A stretch of 64,000 nucleotides of DNA from Mycolicibacterium sediminis (GCF_010731735.1 NZ_AP022588.1:4402001-4466000); one strand, 5' to 3'; numbered from the stretch's first letter, positions 1 to 8,821 are shown. Numbers and translations are program-made. Notes: generated from the letters alone by a model not told the origin.

Positions 1-757
1 TCAGCAGGTCGCACACGTCGTCGGGCGGGTCGTTGAGCGCGAACACCGTCGAGATCGCGATGACGTGCGCCCCCGGCGGCCTGCTGAGGTTGGTGAACGA
101 CTCGCCGGCGAGCACCGAGTTCGGCGTGATCTGCAGACCCGACACCGTCTCGATGTGCGTTGCGCGCCAGTTGACCTCGACCACCCGGCCGCGCGCCGAC
201 GGAGTGTCCACCCAGTCGCCGAGGCGGAACGGCTGCTCGAACAGCAGCAGCAGGCCGGAGATGATCTGTCCCACCGAGTTCTGCAGCGCGAGGCCGAGGA
301 CGATCGACGAGATGCCCAGCGCCGTGAACAGTCCGCCGACGTTGGCGCCCCAGATGTAGGCGAAGATCAGCGCGACGCCGATGGCGATCAGTGCGAAGCG
401 CGCCACGTCGAGGAAGATCGACGGAATCCGCTTGCGCCACGTGCCTTCCGGCGCGCCCTGGAACAGGGTGGCGTTCAACCCCGACAGCAGCAGGACGAGG
501 ACGACGAACCCGAACACCGTCGCCACGATCCGGACCGGTGTGGTCTCGCCGGACACCTGGATGCCCTGCACCAGCAGCAGGAGCAGTGCGCCGAGCGGCA
601 GGATGTAGACCCGCAGCAGGTAGACGGGACGGACCAGGAAGCTGTTGCGCCGCCGCAGCGCGTTCTGGGCCTCGGTCAGGACGATCAGCAGGATCGGGAA
701 TCCGATGGCGACCCCGACGGCCCAGTAGAACCAGGGCGAGTCCAGTAGGCCCGTCAC
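1..757 (-). CDS. MscS-type mechanosensitive channel, C-terminus beyond the window
   Basis: I translated this strand by hand; 252 codons are visible and the gene runs off the left edge. There are five hydrophobic segments (roughly residues 8-28, 45-66, 75-95, 115-138 and 145-170). The last is a pore helix reading SSIVLGLALQNSVGQIISGL, followed by the MscS beta domain (QPFRLGDWVDTP, then RGRVVEVNWRATHIETVSG). It starts with GTG at 757, overlapping the TGA of the cyclase gene (GTGA), so the two are translationally coupled. From memory the same pair exists in M. tuberculosis as Rv2435c (cyclase) and Rv2434c (MscS with a cyclic-nucleotide-binding tail). The tail that would prove cyclic-nucleotide gating lies outside the window. 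Confidence 0.88.
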   Translation of the reverse strand, partial: MTGLLDSPWFYWAVGVAIGFPILLIVLTEAQNALRRRNSFLVRPVYLLRVYILPLGALLLLLVQGIQVSGETTPVRIVATVFGFVVLVLLLSGLNATLFQGAPEGTWRKRIPSIFLDVARFALIAIGVALIFAYIWGANVGGLFTALGISSIVLGLALQNSVGQIISGLLLLFEQPFRLGDWVDTPSARGRVVEVNWRATHIETVSGLQITPNSVLAGESFTNLSRPPGAHVIAISTVFALNDPPDDVCDLL

Positions 758-2925
758 TGCTGGCGCTCCACCAGCCGCCAGATCGTCTCGGCGTCGTCGT
801 CGGTGCCCACCTCGCCCGCCTCGGTGAACCTGCGCGTGTCCCGCATGGCGTCGAACACCCGGGAGGTGACGTAGACGCCGGGCTGGGCCGATCCGCTCTG
901 CACGCGGTAGGCGACGTTCACCGCGGCGCCCCACATGTCGTAGGCCAGGCTGGTCCGGCCCACCAGTCCGCTGCTGACGGTACCGGTGTCGATGCCGGCC
1001 CGTAGGCGCAGATCGTGTCCCGACTCGGTGGCGAAGCGGTCCACGATGTGTTGCATCTCGACGGCGAAGTCGACGGTGCGCCGGACGTTGTCCAGTCGGG
1101 GGACGCTCAACCCGCAGCTCGCCAGGTAGCCGTTGCGCAGGGTGCGGACGCGCTCGACGCCCAGATTCTCTGCGGCGGCATCGAACTGCCGCATCAACTT
1201 GTTGACGATCGCGAGCGCCGCGTCGGACGACATGTCGGTCGAGAGTTCGTCGAGTCCGACGATGTCGGCGAAGATCACCGTCACGTCCTGGTGGTCCTGG
1301 GCGATGATCTCCTCGCCCTCGCGGTAGCGCGCCACCACGGGTTCGGGCATGAGGGACAGCAGCAGTCGGTCGTTCTCGCGCCGCTGTTCCTCGAGCAGGT
1401 CCTCCTTGATGGCGAGGTTGCGGCTCATCTCGTTGAACGCGACGGTGAGGTCGCCGAACTCGTCGCGGGTGCGCACGGGCAGCGAGACGGTGTAGTCACC
1501 GCCGCTGATCTGCTGGGCTCCGGCCTCGAGCCGCCGGATCGGCCGAACGAACAACCGGGCGAGCAGCATCGCCGCGACGCAGACCGCGAAGATGATGCCG
1601 GCCGTGGACAGCACGAGCGTGCGGGTGAACGCCGAGACCGGCGCGAACGCCTCGTCGGTGTCGATGCTGGCCAGGATCGACCAGTTCAGCCCCGGCAGGT
1701 CGACCGGGGCGTACGCCTGCAGCGTCTCGTGGCCGAGATAGTCGAGCGCGATCAGCGATCCGGTCTGCCCGCGCTGCGCCTCCCGCGTCGCCTCCGTCGC
1801 AACGGGCTGGACGAGTGTGGTGCCGCCCTCACGGATCGAGTCCTCCGCCACCTCGGGCGGCGTCCCCGCGTCGACCACGTCGCGCTTGAACGCCTCGGGG
1901 TCCTCGAGGAACAGCCGCGAGTCCGAACGCATCAGGTTGTCCGGACCGACGAGGAACGTCTCACCCGTCGCACCCATGCCGGCCTGTTCCCACTGCTTGT
2001 CGGCGGTCATCAGGTTGTTGATCTTGGACACCGGGAACTGCAGCGCCAGAACGCCTTCGGCGCGCCCCTCCGGCCCGACAGGGGAGACCAGCCACGCCGT
2101 GGGTTCGTCGGCCGGTTCGTAGTCGCTGAAGTCCGTGACGCCCACGTACCCGAGGGCGTTGGTGTCGAGCGCCTTCTGGTACGCCTCGTCGAGGTTGCTG
2201 CCCTTGAATGGCCCGGTCAGGATGTTCGTGCCGAGGTCGACTCCCCGGTAGGCGCTGTAGACGACGTTGCCGCGGGTGTCGAGGAGCAGGGCGTCCTCGT
2301 AGCTGAAGCGCTCGACGATCTGCCGGAAGAAGTCGTTGTAGCGGGCGTTGGCCGCCGACCAGGCGCTGCCGTCGCCGGCGTCGGCGAACGCGATCGCCTT
2401 CGTCCAGTCGGTGAACGGGGCCGTGTAGTTGGCCTGCAGGTAGCGCTGGGCGTTCGACGTGGGCAGCACGGAGGCCACGTCCACCCGCATGCCCGTCTGC
2501 GCGTACTCGTCACGCGCGAACCTGTTGGTGTAGTAGTCGACGAGGGCCTGCTGCTGTGCCGGTGCGATCGTCGCTCCCGCCAGCTGGTCGAAGCCCGCAG
2601 TGAATGCCTCGAGCGCCTGCGTCGCGGTCGCGCCGCGGGAGTAGACGACCAGGGAGTTCTTCAGGTCGTCGAACTGGGCCGCCAGCTGCCGGGACTGCGA
2701 CGCGCGGATCTCCGTGAGCCGATCGAAGACCGAGGCCCGCAACGACGACTGCCCGGACTGGTAGCCGATGGCGCCGACGACGGCCGCCGACAGGACGCTG
2801 GTCATCAGCAGCATGATCAGGAGCTTGGACTGGATGCTGATCCGGGAGGCGACGCGACGGGGGAGTCGCCGCTGCCGCGGCGCGGGCCGCGGGTCGTCCG
2901 CGGGCTCCGGCTCGGTGCTGGTCAC
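754..2925 (-). CDS. Membrane sensor with HAMP and degenerate class III nucleotidyl cyclase domain
   Basis: 723 residues with a GTG start at 2925. There is a basic cytoplasmic N-terminus, a membrane helix (about 35-56), a large external sensor (about 57-435, probably Cache-like), a second helix (436-459), a HAMP domain (460-513), then a class III cyclase catalytic domain (about 545-700). The first metal Asp is present (FADIVG, D554), as are the base-contacting Asp (D663 in YDMWG) and the transition-state Asn/Arg pair (N670, R674). The canonical KTxGD segment reads RTLRNGY instead. The base-selecting Lys is therefore Arg594 and the second metal Asp is Asn598, so activity is doubtful or unusual. 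It is coupled to the MscS gene by a 4-base overlap. The likely orthologue is Rv2435c (recalled, not searched). Confidence 0.9.
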   Translation of the reverse strand: MTSTEPEPADDPRPAPRQRRLPRRVASRISIQSKLLIMLLMTSVLSAAVVGAIGYQSGQSSLRASVFDRLTEIRASQSRQLAAQFDDLKNSLVVYSRGATATQALEAFTAGFDQLAGATIAPAQQQALVDYYTNRFARDEYAQTGMRVDVASVLPTSNAQRYLQANYTAPFTDWTKAIAFADAGDGSAWSAANARYNDFFRQIVERFSYEDALLLDTRGNVVYSAYRGVDLGTNILTGPFKGSNLDEAYQKALDTNALGYVGVTDFSDYEPADEPTAWLVSPVGPEGRAEGVLALQFPVSKINNLMTADKQWEQAGMGATGETFLVGPDNLMRSDSRLFLEDPEAFKRDVVDAGTPPEVAEDSIREGGTTLVQPVATEATREAQRGQTGSLIALDYLGHETLQAYAPVDLPGLNWSILASIDTDEAFAPVSAFTRTLVLSTAGIIFAVCVAAMLLARLFVRPIRRLEAGAQQISGGDYTVSLPVRTRDEFGDLTVAFNEMSRNLAIKEDLLEEQRRENDRLLLSLMPEPVVARYREGEEIIAQDHQDVTVIFADIVGLDELSTDMSSDAALAIVNKLMRQFDAAAENLGVERVRTLRNGYLASCGLSVPRLDNVRRTVDFAVEMQHIVDRFATESGHDLRLRAGIDTGTVSSGLVGRTSLAYDMWGAAVNVAYRVQSGSAQPGVYVTSRVFDAMRDTRRFTEAGEVGTDDDAETIWRLVERQQ

Positions 2926-3040
2926 GGTCTTTGCAGTGTCGTGGTCATGGAAGTGCGAACGATATCCCGCGGACGACGACGGCGGCAGTGCTGTAGGTGA
3001 ATCGTTGCCATCACGCCACCTGCGGTGCGACCGTGTTCAC

Positions 3041-3481
3041 GTGACCCCGGACGATCCCCACGACCTCCACCGCTTCGTCGCCGCCCAGGAAGGTTCCTAC
3101 GACGAGGTGCTCGCCGAACTGCGCCGCGGGCGCAAGCGCAGTCACTGGATGTGGTTCACGTTCCCGCAGGTTCGCGGACTCGGCAGCAGCCCGACGGCCG
3201 TGCACTACGGCATCGCGTCGCGCGCGGAGGCGACGGCCTACGTCGCCCATCCGGTGCTGGGCGCTCGGCTGCTGGAGTGTGCCGGTCTGGTCGACGCGAT
3301 CCGCGATGCCTCGGCACGCGAGGTGTTCGGCACCCCCGACGACCTCAAGCTCAAGTCGTCGATGACGTTGTTCGCCTTGGCCACCGGTGACGATCCCGCG
3401 TTCGTCGCGGTGCTCGACCGGTTCTACGCCGGGGATCGCGACGAACGGACCGTGCGCATCTGGGAGGCGTTCCCGGACTAG
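3041..3481 (+). CDS. DUF1810 family protein
   Basis: 146 residues from GTG 3041 (VTPDDPHDLHRFVAAQEGSY). The family hallmarks are visible: HRFVxAQ at the N-terminus, RSHWMWFTFPQVRGLG near residue 37, SSPTAVHYGI, and LKLKSSMTLFA near residue 106. These match the small soluble DUF1810 proteins of unknown biochemical function. The start was chosen because homology begins there and the gene is divergent from the cyclase, sharing a 115-bp intergenic region. Its TAG stop overlaps the TAG of the convergent glycosidase gene by two bases. Confidence 0.85.
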   Translation: MTPDDPHDLHRFVAAQEGSYDEVLAELRRGRKRSHWMWFTFPQVRGLGSSPTAVHYGIASRAEATAYVAHPVLGARLLECAGLVDAIRDASAREVFGTPDDLKLKSSMTLFALATGDDPAFVAVLDRFYAGDRDERTVRIWEAFPD

Positions 3482-4812
3482 TCCGCGGGTTCGACGATCG
3501 CCCAGCCGTGCGGTGCGACGGTGGTCTCGGACACGACGTCGTCGGCCGGCGCTCCGGAACCCGCGACGATGCGCCCGTTGCGGCCGCCGTGCTCGGCAGG
3601 TGCCACCCGCATGGGTTCCTCGCCGACGTTGAGGGCGACGTAGAGGGCGTGGTCGCCGTCGCCGACCCGGTACAGGTACTGCTCGTTGGTCAGCGTCAGC
3701 GCGGTGGTGCGCGCGGCGTGGAGCCAGGGATGACGCCGCCGCAGGCCGATCAGGTGCTGGTGGGTGCGGCGCACGTCGTCGCCGAGGTTCGTCTCCGGCG
3801 GCACCGGGTCGAACTCGGGGCGGACGGCGTCGTCCCCGCCGAAGCGGTCCTCCTTCACGCCGCGGTAGCCCCACTCGTCGCCCGCGTACACGCTCGGGGT
3901 GCCGCCGATCGTGAACAGCAGCGCGAGTGCGTGCTCGACGTGGCGCGGGTCGTCCAGCTTGCTCGCGATGCGCGTCACGTCGTGATTGCCGACGAACGTC
4001 ATCGGCACGAACGTCTCGAGGAACTCGTCGTGCCGCCGCAGGGCGTGGTCCAGCTCGTGGAAGTTCCCGTCGTTGAGGCTGCTCCACACCGCCTTCCACA
4101 ACTCGTACTGCGTCACCGAGTCGAAGGTCGCGGCGTCGACCATCGCCGCATAGTCGCCGTGGATGACCTCGCCGACGAACCAGGCGTCGGGATGCGCCTG
4201 CCGCACCCGGGGGAGCACCGCCGCCCAGAACCGGTCCGGCACCGCGTAGGCGGCGTCGAGCCGCCAGCCGTCGGCCCCGCGGTCCAACCAGTGCGACATG
4301 ACGTCCACCACGTAGTCGACGACCTCGGGACTGTCGTGGTTGAGGGCGATGAGGCCGTCGTGGCCCTCGAACGTCTCGAAGCGAGACTGCTTGCCGCGCA
4401 GGCGGAACCACGACGACGAGGGATGGTCGGGCCCGCCGTCGACCGCCTCGCGGTACTTCGCGAAGTCGGTGCCGACGTGATTGAACACCCCGTCGAGCAG
4501 GACGCGCAGCCCGCGTCCGCGCGCCTCGGCCACCAGCCGGTCGAAGTCGGCGTCCTCACCGAGGCGGGGGTCGATGCGGAGGTGGTCGGTGGTGTCGTAG
4601 CCGTGGGTACGTGACGCGAACACCGGCCCGAGCGCGATGCCGGACGCGCCGAGAGCCACGGGGTGGTCGAGCCAGTCGGTCACCCGGTTCAGCCGATGCT
4701 CGTCGGCGGTCGGTGCGGGCTCGGCGGGGAAGGCGCCGACGAAGCCCAGCGGATAGACCTGCCACCAGATGGCGTGGGCGACCCAGTCGGGTTCGTGCGA
4801 AGACGGACTCAT
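3478..4812 (-). CDS. GH13 alpha-amylase family glycosidase
   Basis: 444 residues with no signal peptide, so cytosolic. The GH13 signatures are complete: region I DGVFNHVG (D108, H112), region II DGWRLDAAY with nucleophile D186, region III VGEVIH with acid/base E215, and region IV VGNHD with D278. Family knowledge predicts hydrolysis or transfer on alpha-glucosidic links, for example glycogen or maltodextrin turnover; the exact substrate cannot be read. ATG 4812 overlaps the TGA of the upstream deaminase-like gene (ATGA), so they form one transcriptional unit. The 3' end abuts the convergent DUF1810 gene. Confidence 0.92.
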   Translation of the reverse strand: MSPSSHEPDWVAHAIWWQVYPLGFVGAFPAEPAPTADEHRLNRVTDWLDHPVALGASGIALGPVFASRTHGYDTTDHLRIDPRLGEDADFDRLVAEARGRGLRVLLDGVFNHVGTDFAKYREAVDGGPDHPSSSWFRLRGKQSRFETFEGHDGLIALNHDSPEVVDYVVDVMSHWLDRGADGWRLDAAYAVPDRFWAAVLPRVRQAHPDAWFVGEVIHGDYAAMVDAATFDSVTQYELWKAVWSSLNDGNFHELDHALRRHDEFLETFVPMTFVGNHDVTRIASKLDDPRHVEHALALLFTIGGTPSVYAGDEWGYRGVKEDRFGGDDAVRPEFDPVPPETNLGDDVRRTHQHLIGLRRRHPWLHAARTTALTLTNEQYLYRVGDGDHALYVALNVGEEPMRVAPAEHGGRNGRIVAGSGAPADDVVSETTVAPHGWAIVEPAD

Positions 4813-5288
4813 GGCTTGAACTTCTCCTCGTAGAGCGCCTTCATCTCCGCCTCGAGTTCGGGCGCGGGTCCGTCGACCGGAACCTTGGGGGCGACGGCGG
4901 TGATCGGCAGCGGCAGCACCGGCGCCGGGGTGGTGCCCCATTCGGTCTGCCACGCGATCAGCTGCTCCGAGGACGCCGCGTAGGCCACCCTGCCGAGCCC
5001 CACCCAGGCGTGCGCCGCGGCACACATCGGGCAGTGCTCCCCGGAGGTGTAGACGGTGGCCCGGACCCGTTGCACCGGAGCGAGATTCGTCGCCGCCCAC
5101 CGCGCGATCGCGAACTCGGGGTGCCGCGTGGCGTCGCCTTCGGAGGTGCGGTTGCGGTCCTCGAAGCGCACGGCGCCGTCGGCATCCACCAGCAGCGATC
5201 CGAACGGCTCGTCGCCGTCGGTCAGTGCTTCGCGTGCCAGTTCCACGCAGCGGCGCAGGTGTTGGAGATCGTCGGCGGTGATCGACAC
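4809..5288 (-). CDS. Cytidine/deoxycytidylate deaminase-fold enzyme (guanine deaminase/TadA-like)
   Basis: 159 residues from GTG 5288. The zinc site of the CDA fold is visible as H56-P57-E58 (HPE in place of the usual HAE) and PC-type EHCPMC with C86 and C89. The N-terminus (EPFGSLLVDADG) resembles nucleoside and nucleobase deaminases rather than tRNA-editing TadA, and the length is also typical. It probably acts on a purine or pyrimidine base. The gene is translationally coupled to the GH13 gene by an ATGA overlap. Substrate is not predictable from the sequence alone. Confidence 0.82.
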   Translation of the reverse strand: MSITADDLQHLRRCVELAREALTDGDEPFGSLLVDADGAVRFEDRNRTSEGDATRHPEFAIARWAATNLAPVQRVRATVYTSGEHCPMCAAAHAWVGLGRVAYAASSEQLIAWQTEWGTTPAPVLPLPITAVAPKVPVDGPAPELEAEMKALYEEKFKP

Positions 5289-5346
5289 CAGCGCGAGTTT
5301 ACGCAGGCGGGTGGTCGGGTCGACGCGGCGATGCCCTGCCGACTCC

Positions 5347-7023
5347 TCAGGTGACGTCCATGCGGCACGCGCAGGACGCGACGACGGGGACGTCGGCGCG
5401 TGCCGAGGCGATCTCCAGCTGCTTGCCGATGATCACCGCCTCCGCGTCGCGGCCCAGGCGGGTGAGGCATTCGTGGTAGCCGTGCAGGCTCCACACGTTG
5501 CCGGGATGCTGGCACGACCTGGCCAGCGTCGGGTCCAGCCCCAGGTCGGCGGCGTACACCGTCGCGGCCTCCTCCACCCTGCCCTGCTCGAGCAGCAGCG
5601 CCCCGTAGGCGTGGCGGGTGGGCTGCATCCAGCCCCACGGTTCGTCGTAGGGCAGCGCGTCGTCCAGCTCGATCGCCGTCCGGAGCGCGTGGAACGCAAC
5701 GTCGAATTCACCGGCGCGATAGGCGATCTCGCCGTCGAGCATCGCCGCGGCGATGGCCAGGATGTCGCGGCTGGTGTTGTTGAACAGGTAGCGGGACTCG
5801 GGGATGCGCTCGTAGGCGGCGGCGAAGGCGTCCCGCTCGGCGCGCGCGGCGGCGAGGTCCCCGGTGGCGGCGTGAGCGACGCCGCGGCCGTAGTGGATGG
5901 TCGCGGCGGTGGTGCAGTACAGGTCGGTGTCGTCGGGCAGGGGTTCGGCGATCAGGTCGGACCACCGGCCGAACCGGACCAGCACGTGGATCCGCAGCGG
6001 CACGAACGCCTCGAGCCAGTCGGCCATCGGAGGCGCCTCGATCGCCAGCAGCTCCGGCGTCAGCTGCGCCGACAGTTCACCCGCGGCGGCCAGCGCCGTC
6101 GCGTACTGCCCCTCGAACATCGCGGAGTAGACGATGAAGTGCAGGTCGTGTACGCGGTAGAGGGAGTAGAAGTTCAGCGGGCCGGAGCGCTCGACGAACC
6201 GGCGGTCGGCGCGGACGGCCGTCTGATTGGCGACGATCGAGCTCCGGTAGTCACCGCAGAGCACGTCGATGTGGCTCGGCATGTGCTGCAGGTGGCCCGC
6301 GTCGGGGACCAGGCCGCGCAGCAGGTCCGCCGCGGGCAGTGCCTCCTCGGGGTGGGCGGACATCTCCATCGCGTGGACGTAGAGGTGCAGCACGCCGGGA
6401 TGCTGGCGGCCCGCGGGCGTACCGAGCGCCGCGTCGAGGATCGCCTTCGCCTCCAGAACGCGCGAGCCCGGCGCGGGATCGCCGGTGGCGTTCCACAGCG
6501 CCCAGGCGGTGACGTTCAGCAGGGCATCGGCGGCCAGTGCCTGGACGTCGACGTCACCGGGGTGGCGGTCGACGAGTGCCACCATCGCATCGGCGTAACC
6601 GTTGTGTGCCGCGGCCAGCGCGTCGACGTCGGACGGGTCGTCGGTCGCGAAGCGGGCGCCCAGCGCCGCGATCAGGTCGCGCTCGGCGTCCGACGTCCGG
6701 CCGCGGCCGGCCAGGTCGAGTTCCTGGCGCGCCCGGGCCAGCGACTGTGCGCGGTCTGCCGGGTCGAACGCCTCCCACGCCTTGTTGTAGTTGGGTCCGA
6801 TCGCGTACGCGATGCCCCACCGCGCGATCGCGAGGTCGGGATCGAGGTCGAGCGCCCGCTCGAAGCAGGCGATCGCCTCGTCGTGATTGAACGCGTACGC
6901 CCACACCAGTCCCCGGTCGAACCACGTCTGCGCGTCGGGCGCAGGGGTGTCAACCGGCCGGTGATGTGACCCGAGGTCGTAGTACGGCTCGGTCGAAGCC
7001 GTCGGTGTCGTCACGTCGAGCAC
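5347..7023 (-). CDS. Tetratricopeptide-repeat protein
   Basis: 558 residues. Helical TPR-like repeats run through the protein, for example NHDEAIACFERALDLDPDLA near residue 45 and the C-terminal blocks around GALLLEQGRVEEAATVYAAD. A conserved start-proximal YYDLGSHHRPV is typical of an actinobacterial/proteobacterial TPR family of unknown function; HLYVHAMEMSAHPEEALPAA is another family-like stretch. There is no signal peptide or enzyme motif, so a scaffold role is likely. The GTG start at 7023 lies inside the 3' end of the upstream membrane-protein gene (74-bp overlap). I kept that start because the conserved N-terminal motif begins soon after it. Confidence 0.83.
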   Translation of the reverse strand: MLDVTTPTASTEPYYDLGSHHRPVDTPAPDAQTWFDRGLVWAYAFNHDEAIACFERALDLDPDLAIARWGIAYAIGPNYNKAWEAFDPADRAQSLARARQELDLAGRGRTSDAERDLIAALGARFATDDPSDVDALAAAHNGYADAMVALVDRHPGDVDVQALAADALLNVTAWALWNATGDPAPGSRVLEAKAILDAALGTPAGRQHPGVLHLYVHAMEMSAHPEEALPAADLLRGLVPDAGHLQHMPSHIDVLCGDYRSSIVANQTAVRADRRFVERSGPLNFYSLYRVHDLHFIVYSAMFEGQYATALAAAGELSAQLTPELLAIEAPPMADWLEAFVPLRIHVLVRFGRWSDLIAEPLPDDTDLYCTTAATIHYGRGVAHAATGDLAAARAERDAFAAAYERIPESRYLFNNTSRDILAIAAAMLDGEIAYRAGEFDVAFHALRTAIELDDALPYDEPWGWMQPTRHAYGALLLEQGRVEEAATVYAADLGLDPTLARSCQHPGNVWSLHGYHECLTRLGRDAEAVIIGKQLEIASARADVPVVASCACRMDVT

Positions 7024-8047
7024 GATAATTGAGCGCCGACCGCAACGCTCCCGATCGGATCACCGTGGCGCCTATCGCCAGAACGCAGCCGGCGGCGGCC
7101 CAGACGGCGAGCGTGACGAGAGGCGTCACCGCGCCGTGGCCGCCGAAGTACTCGACGCTGCGCAGCAGCGCGACGCCGGAGCCCTGCGGGACGATCGCGT
7201 TGAACGTCACGTAGAAGCCCGACAGCAGCGGCAGCCCCACCGGGCCCGCCGCGGCGGCGTTGCCGACGATGACCAGGAACCCCGTCAGCGCCGCCGAGGC
7301 GATGGTGCCGAAGGCCGCGGCGACGCCGGTGACGGCGCCCGCGACGGCCAACGCGTACAGGAACAGTGCGCCGAAGACCTGCCAGGTGTGCCCGGTGAGC
7401 GCGCCGAGGATGACGTCGACGTACAGCGTGACGCCGCCGGCCAGCGCGGCCGAGTAGGCGGCTAGGCTCAACGTCCGCCACGCCAGCGTGGAGGCATGCC
7501 GCACGCTGCCCATCATCCGGTTGAACACGGTCGCTCCGACGGATGCGCCGATCGACAGGAAGATGACGGCGTAGAACACGACCGTGCCCTGCGGATCGGC
7601 CGCCGTCGGCGGGGCCACGTCGGTGACGGTGGCGACCAGGCCGGCCTTCTCGGCCACACCCTGCCCGACGGTCTGTGCGGCGTTGGCGACGCTGCGCCCA
7701 CCGCCGCCCGCGACCAGGACGTCGAGGTGTCCGGGCGCCGACACGACGAACGCGGCGTCGGCGCGGCGTTCGTAGACCTGGGCGCGGGCGGCGGCCTCGT
7801 CGGCGACGGGCGTGACCGTCAGCGTATCCTGTCCACTGAGCCCGTCGACGAGCTGCTGCGGTCCCGCCACGGCGACGTTCAGGTGGTGCAGCGTGGGCTT
7901 GGCGAAGGCGCCGGAGTAGCTCGCGATCATCGCGATGACGAACACGGCCAGCGCCGCCATGACGAGCGCCATGTTGCGAACGTCGGTGCGCGACGGCTTC
8001 TTCGGCGTCGCTGGGGTGACGTCCTGGGGAGTGTGGTGCTTGCCCAT
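6950..8047 (-). CDS. ABC-2/YhgE-like integral membrane protein, putative exporter
   Basis: 365 residues. One N-terminal helix (about 27-47, MALVMAALAVFVIAMIASY) is followed by an extracellular domain of about 110 residues and then five or six membrane segments (about 150-345). This matches the layout of ABC-2-type permease/YhgE-Pip-like (DUF3533) membrane proteins, often involved in drug or lipid export. No ATPase is encoded next door. A TetR gene ends 12 bp upstream on the same strand, with a strong palindrome before it, suggesting a TetR-controlled efflux operon. Function is inferred from topology only. Confidence 0.75.
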   Translation of the reverse strand: MGKHHTPQDVTPATPKKPSRTDVRNMALVMAALAVFVIAMIASYSGAFAKPTLHHLNVAVAGPQQLVDGLSGQDTLTVTPVADEAAARAQVYERRADAAFVVSAPGHLDVLVAGGGGRSVANAAQTVGQGVAEKAGLVATVTDVAPPTAADPQGTVVFYAVIFLSIGASVGATVFNRMMGSVRHASTLAWRTLSLAAYSAALAGGVTLYVDVILGALTGHTWQVFGALFLYALAVAGAVTGVAAAFGTIASAALTGFLVIVGNAAAAGPVGLPLLSGFYVTFNAIVPQGSGVALLRSVEYFGGHGAVTPLVTLAVWAAAGCVLAIGATVIRSGALRSALNYRARRDDTDGFDRAVLRPRVTSPAG

Positions 8048-8059
8048 GGTGGGGCCTCT

Positions 8060-8653
8060 CTACTTGGTCGTGTCGGGGTGGTCGAGGCTGACCGGACGGC
8101 CGATCAGCGCGTCGACGGTGTCGAGCGCCGCGGTCACCCGGGCACGCAGGTCGGTGGCGTCGTCCTCGGCCATCCAGGAGCGCAGCACCTCCTGGAAGCC
8201 GCCGACGAGGAACCGGCTGACGGCGTCCGGTCCCGGCGCCGACACGGAGCCGAGGACGGGCATCGCCCGCCGTGCCATCTCCTCGCAGGCGGGCAGGAGT
8301 GCGGCGCGGAACGCCGTCACCACTCGCTGCGTGACCGCGCTGGGCACGACGTTGTGGTACATCGCGCGGTGTTCGGCGGCCCGGTCGAAGACACGCAGGA
8401 TGCGCTCGCGGGGCGCGCCGTCGATGTCGGCGGTCGCCGCGGCGAAGGCCACGTCGAACGCCGAGCCGACCGCATCGTCGCGGTCGGCGAAGTGCTGATA
8501 GAACGCCTGGCGGCTCACACCTGCACGGGCCACCACGTCGGCGACGGTGATCTGGTCGACGGGTCGCTCGTGCGCGAGGTCGAACGCGGCGTCGCGCAAC
8601 AGCGCGCGAACGCGTTCGGCGCGGGGGTCCACGCTGTTCGTCCTGGCTGCCAT
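8060..8653 (-). CDS. TetR family regulator of the adjacent membrane protein
   Basis: 197 residues. The N-terminal helix-turn-helix is clear (ITVADVVARAGVSRQAFYQHF, about residues 36-56) and the C-terminal ligand domain is divergent. It starts at ATG 8653, only 7 bp downstream of a perfect 8+8 palindrome (8661-8680) that is well placed to be its own operator. The membrane-protein gene follows after 12 bp, so the pair is probably autoregulated and derepressed by a ligand exported by, or sensed for, the membrane protein. Confidence 0.9.
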   Translation of the reverse strand: MAARTNSVDPRAERVRALLRDAAFDLAHERPVDQITVADVVARAGVSRQAFYQHFADRDDAVGSAFDVAFAAATADIDGAPRERILRVFDRAAEHRAMYHNVVPSAVTQRVVTAFRAALLPACEEMARRAMPVLGSVSAPGPDAVSRFLVGGFQEVLRSWMAEDDATDLRARVTAALDTVDALIGRPVSLDHPDTTK

Positions 8654-8660
8654 GCGATGA

Positions 8661-8680
8661 GTCTACGACCGTTCGTAGAC
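8661..8680. promoter_or_regulatory. Perfect palindromic operator candidate for the TetR gene
   Basis: GTCTACGA-CCGT-TCGTAGAC: 8-bp perfect arms with a 4-bp spacer, ending 7 bp before the tetR ATG. Position and symmetry fit an autoregulatory TetR site. Binding is inferred. Confidence 0.7.
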
Positions 8681-8695
8681 ACATGACCACGAAAA

Positions 8696-8710
8696 CATAG
8701 ATGATCTATG
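8696..8710. promoter_or_regulatory. Second short palindrome upstream of the TetR operator
   Basis: CATAGAT-G-ATCTATG, perfect 7-bp arms around one central base, AT-rich and 16 bp upstream of the first palindrome. It could overlap the promoter of the tetR operon or bind another regulator. Confidence 0.4.
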
Positions 8711-8764
8711 GCACGTGTTCGGGCGCGTGTGACCCCCGTCGCCGGTGAGCGGCCCCCAACCCGG

Positions 8765-8821
8765 CGAGCAGACGTGAAATCCCCTTATTCACAACCCGAG
8801 AGGGGAGTTCGCGTCTGTTCG
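8765..8821. repeat. Hairpin repeat, copy A (downstream of the NCS2 permease)
   Basis: Imperfect inverted repeat: left arm 8765-8785 and right arm 8801-8821 pair at 18 of 21 positions around a 15-nt loop. Outer arms read CGAGCAGACG and CGTCTGTTCG, inner arms ATCCCCT and AGGGGAG. A second copy with the same arms and loop length is at 12652-12712. It lies 30 bp past the permease stop codon and could act as a transcription terminator or a dispersed palindromic repeat. Confidence 0.7.

Noticed and set aside
1015..3000. Long plus-strand open frame over the cyclase gene
   Set aside because: Composition is rich in Arg/Val/Gly without domain structure, while the minus strand encodes a clear sensor and cyclase. 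High GC makes antisense frames long.
5056..6969. Long plus-strand open frame over the TPR gene
   Set aside because: It shows no recognisable family, whereas the opposite strand carries clear TPR repeats.
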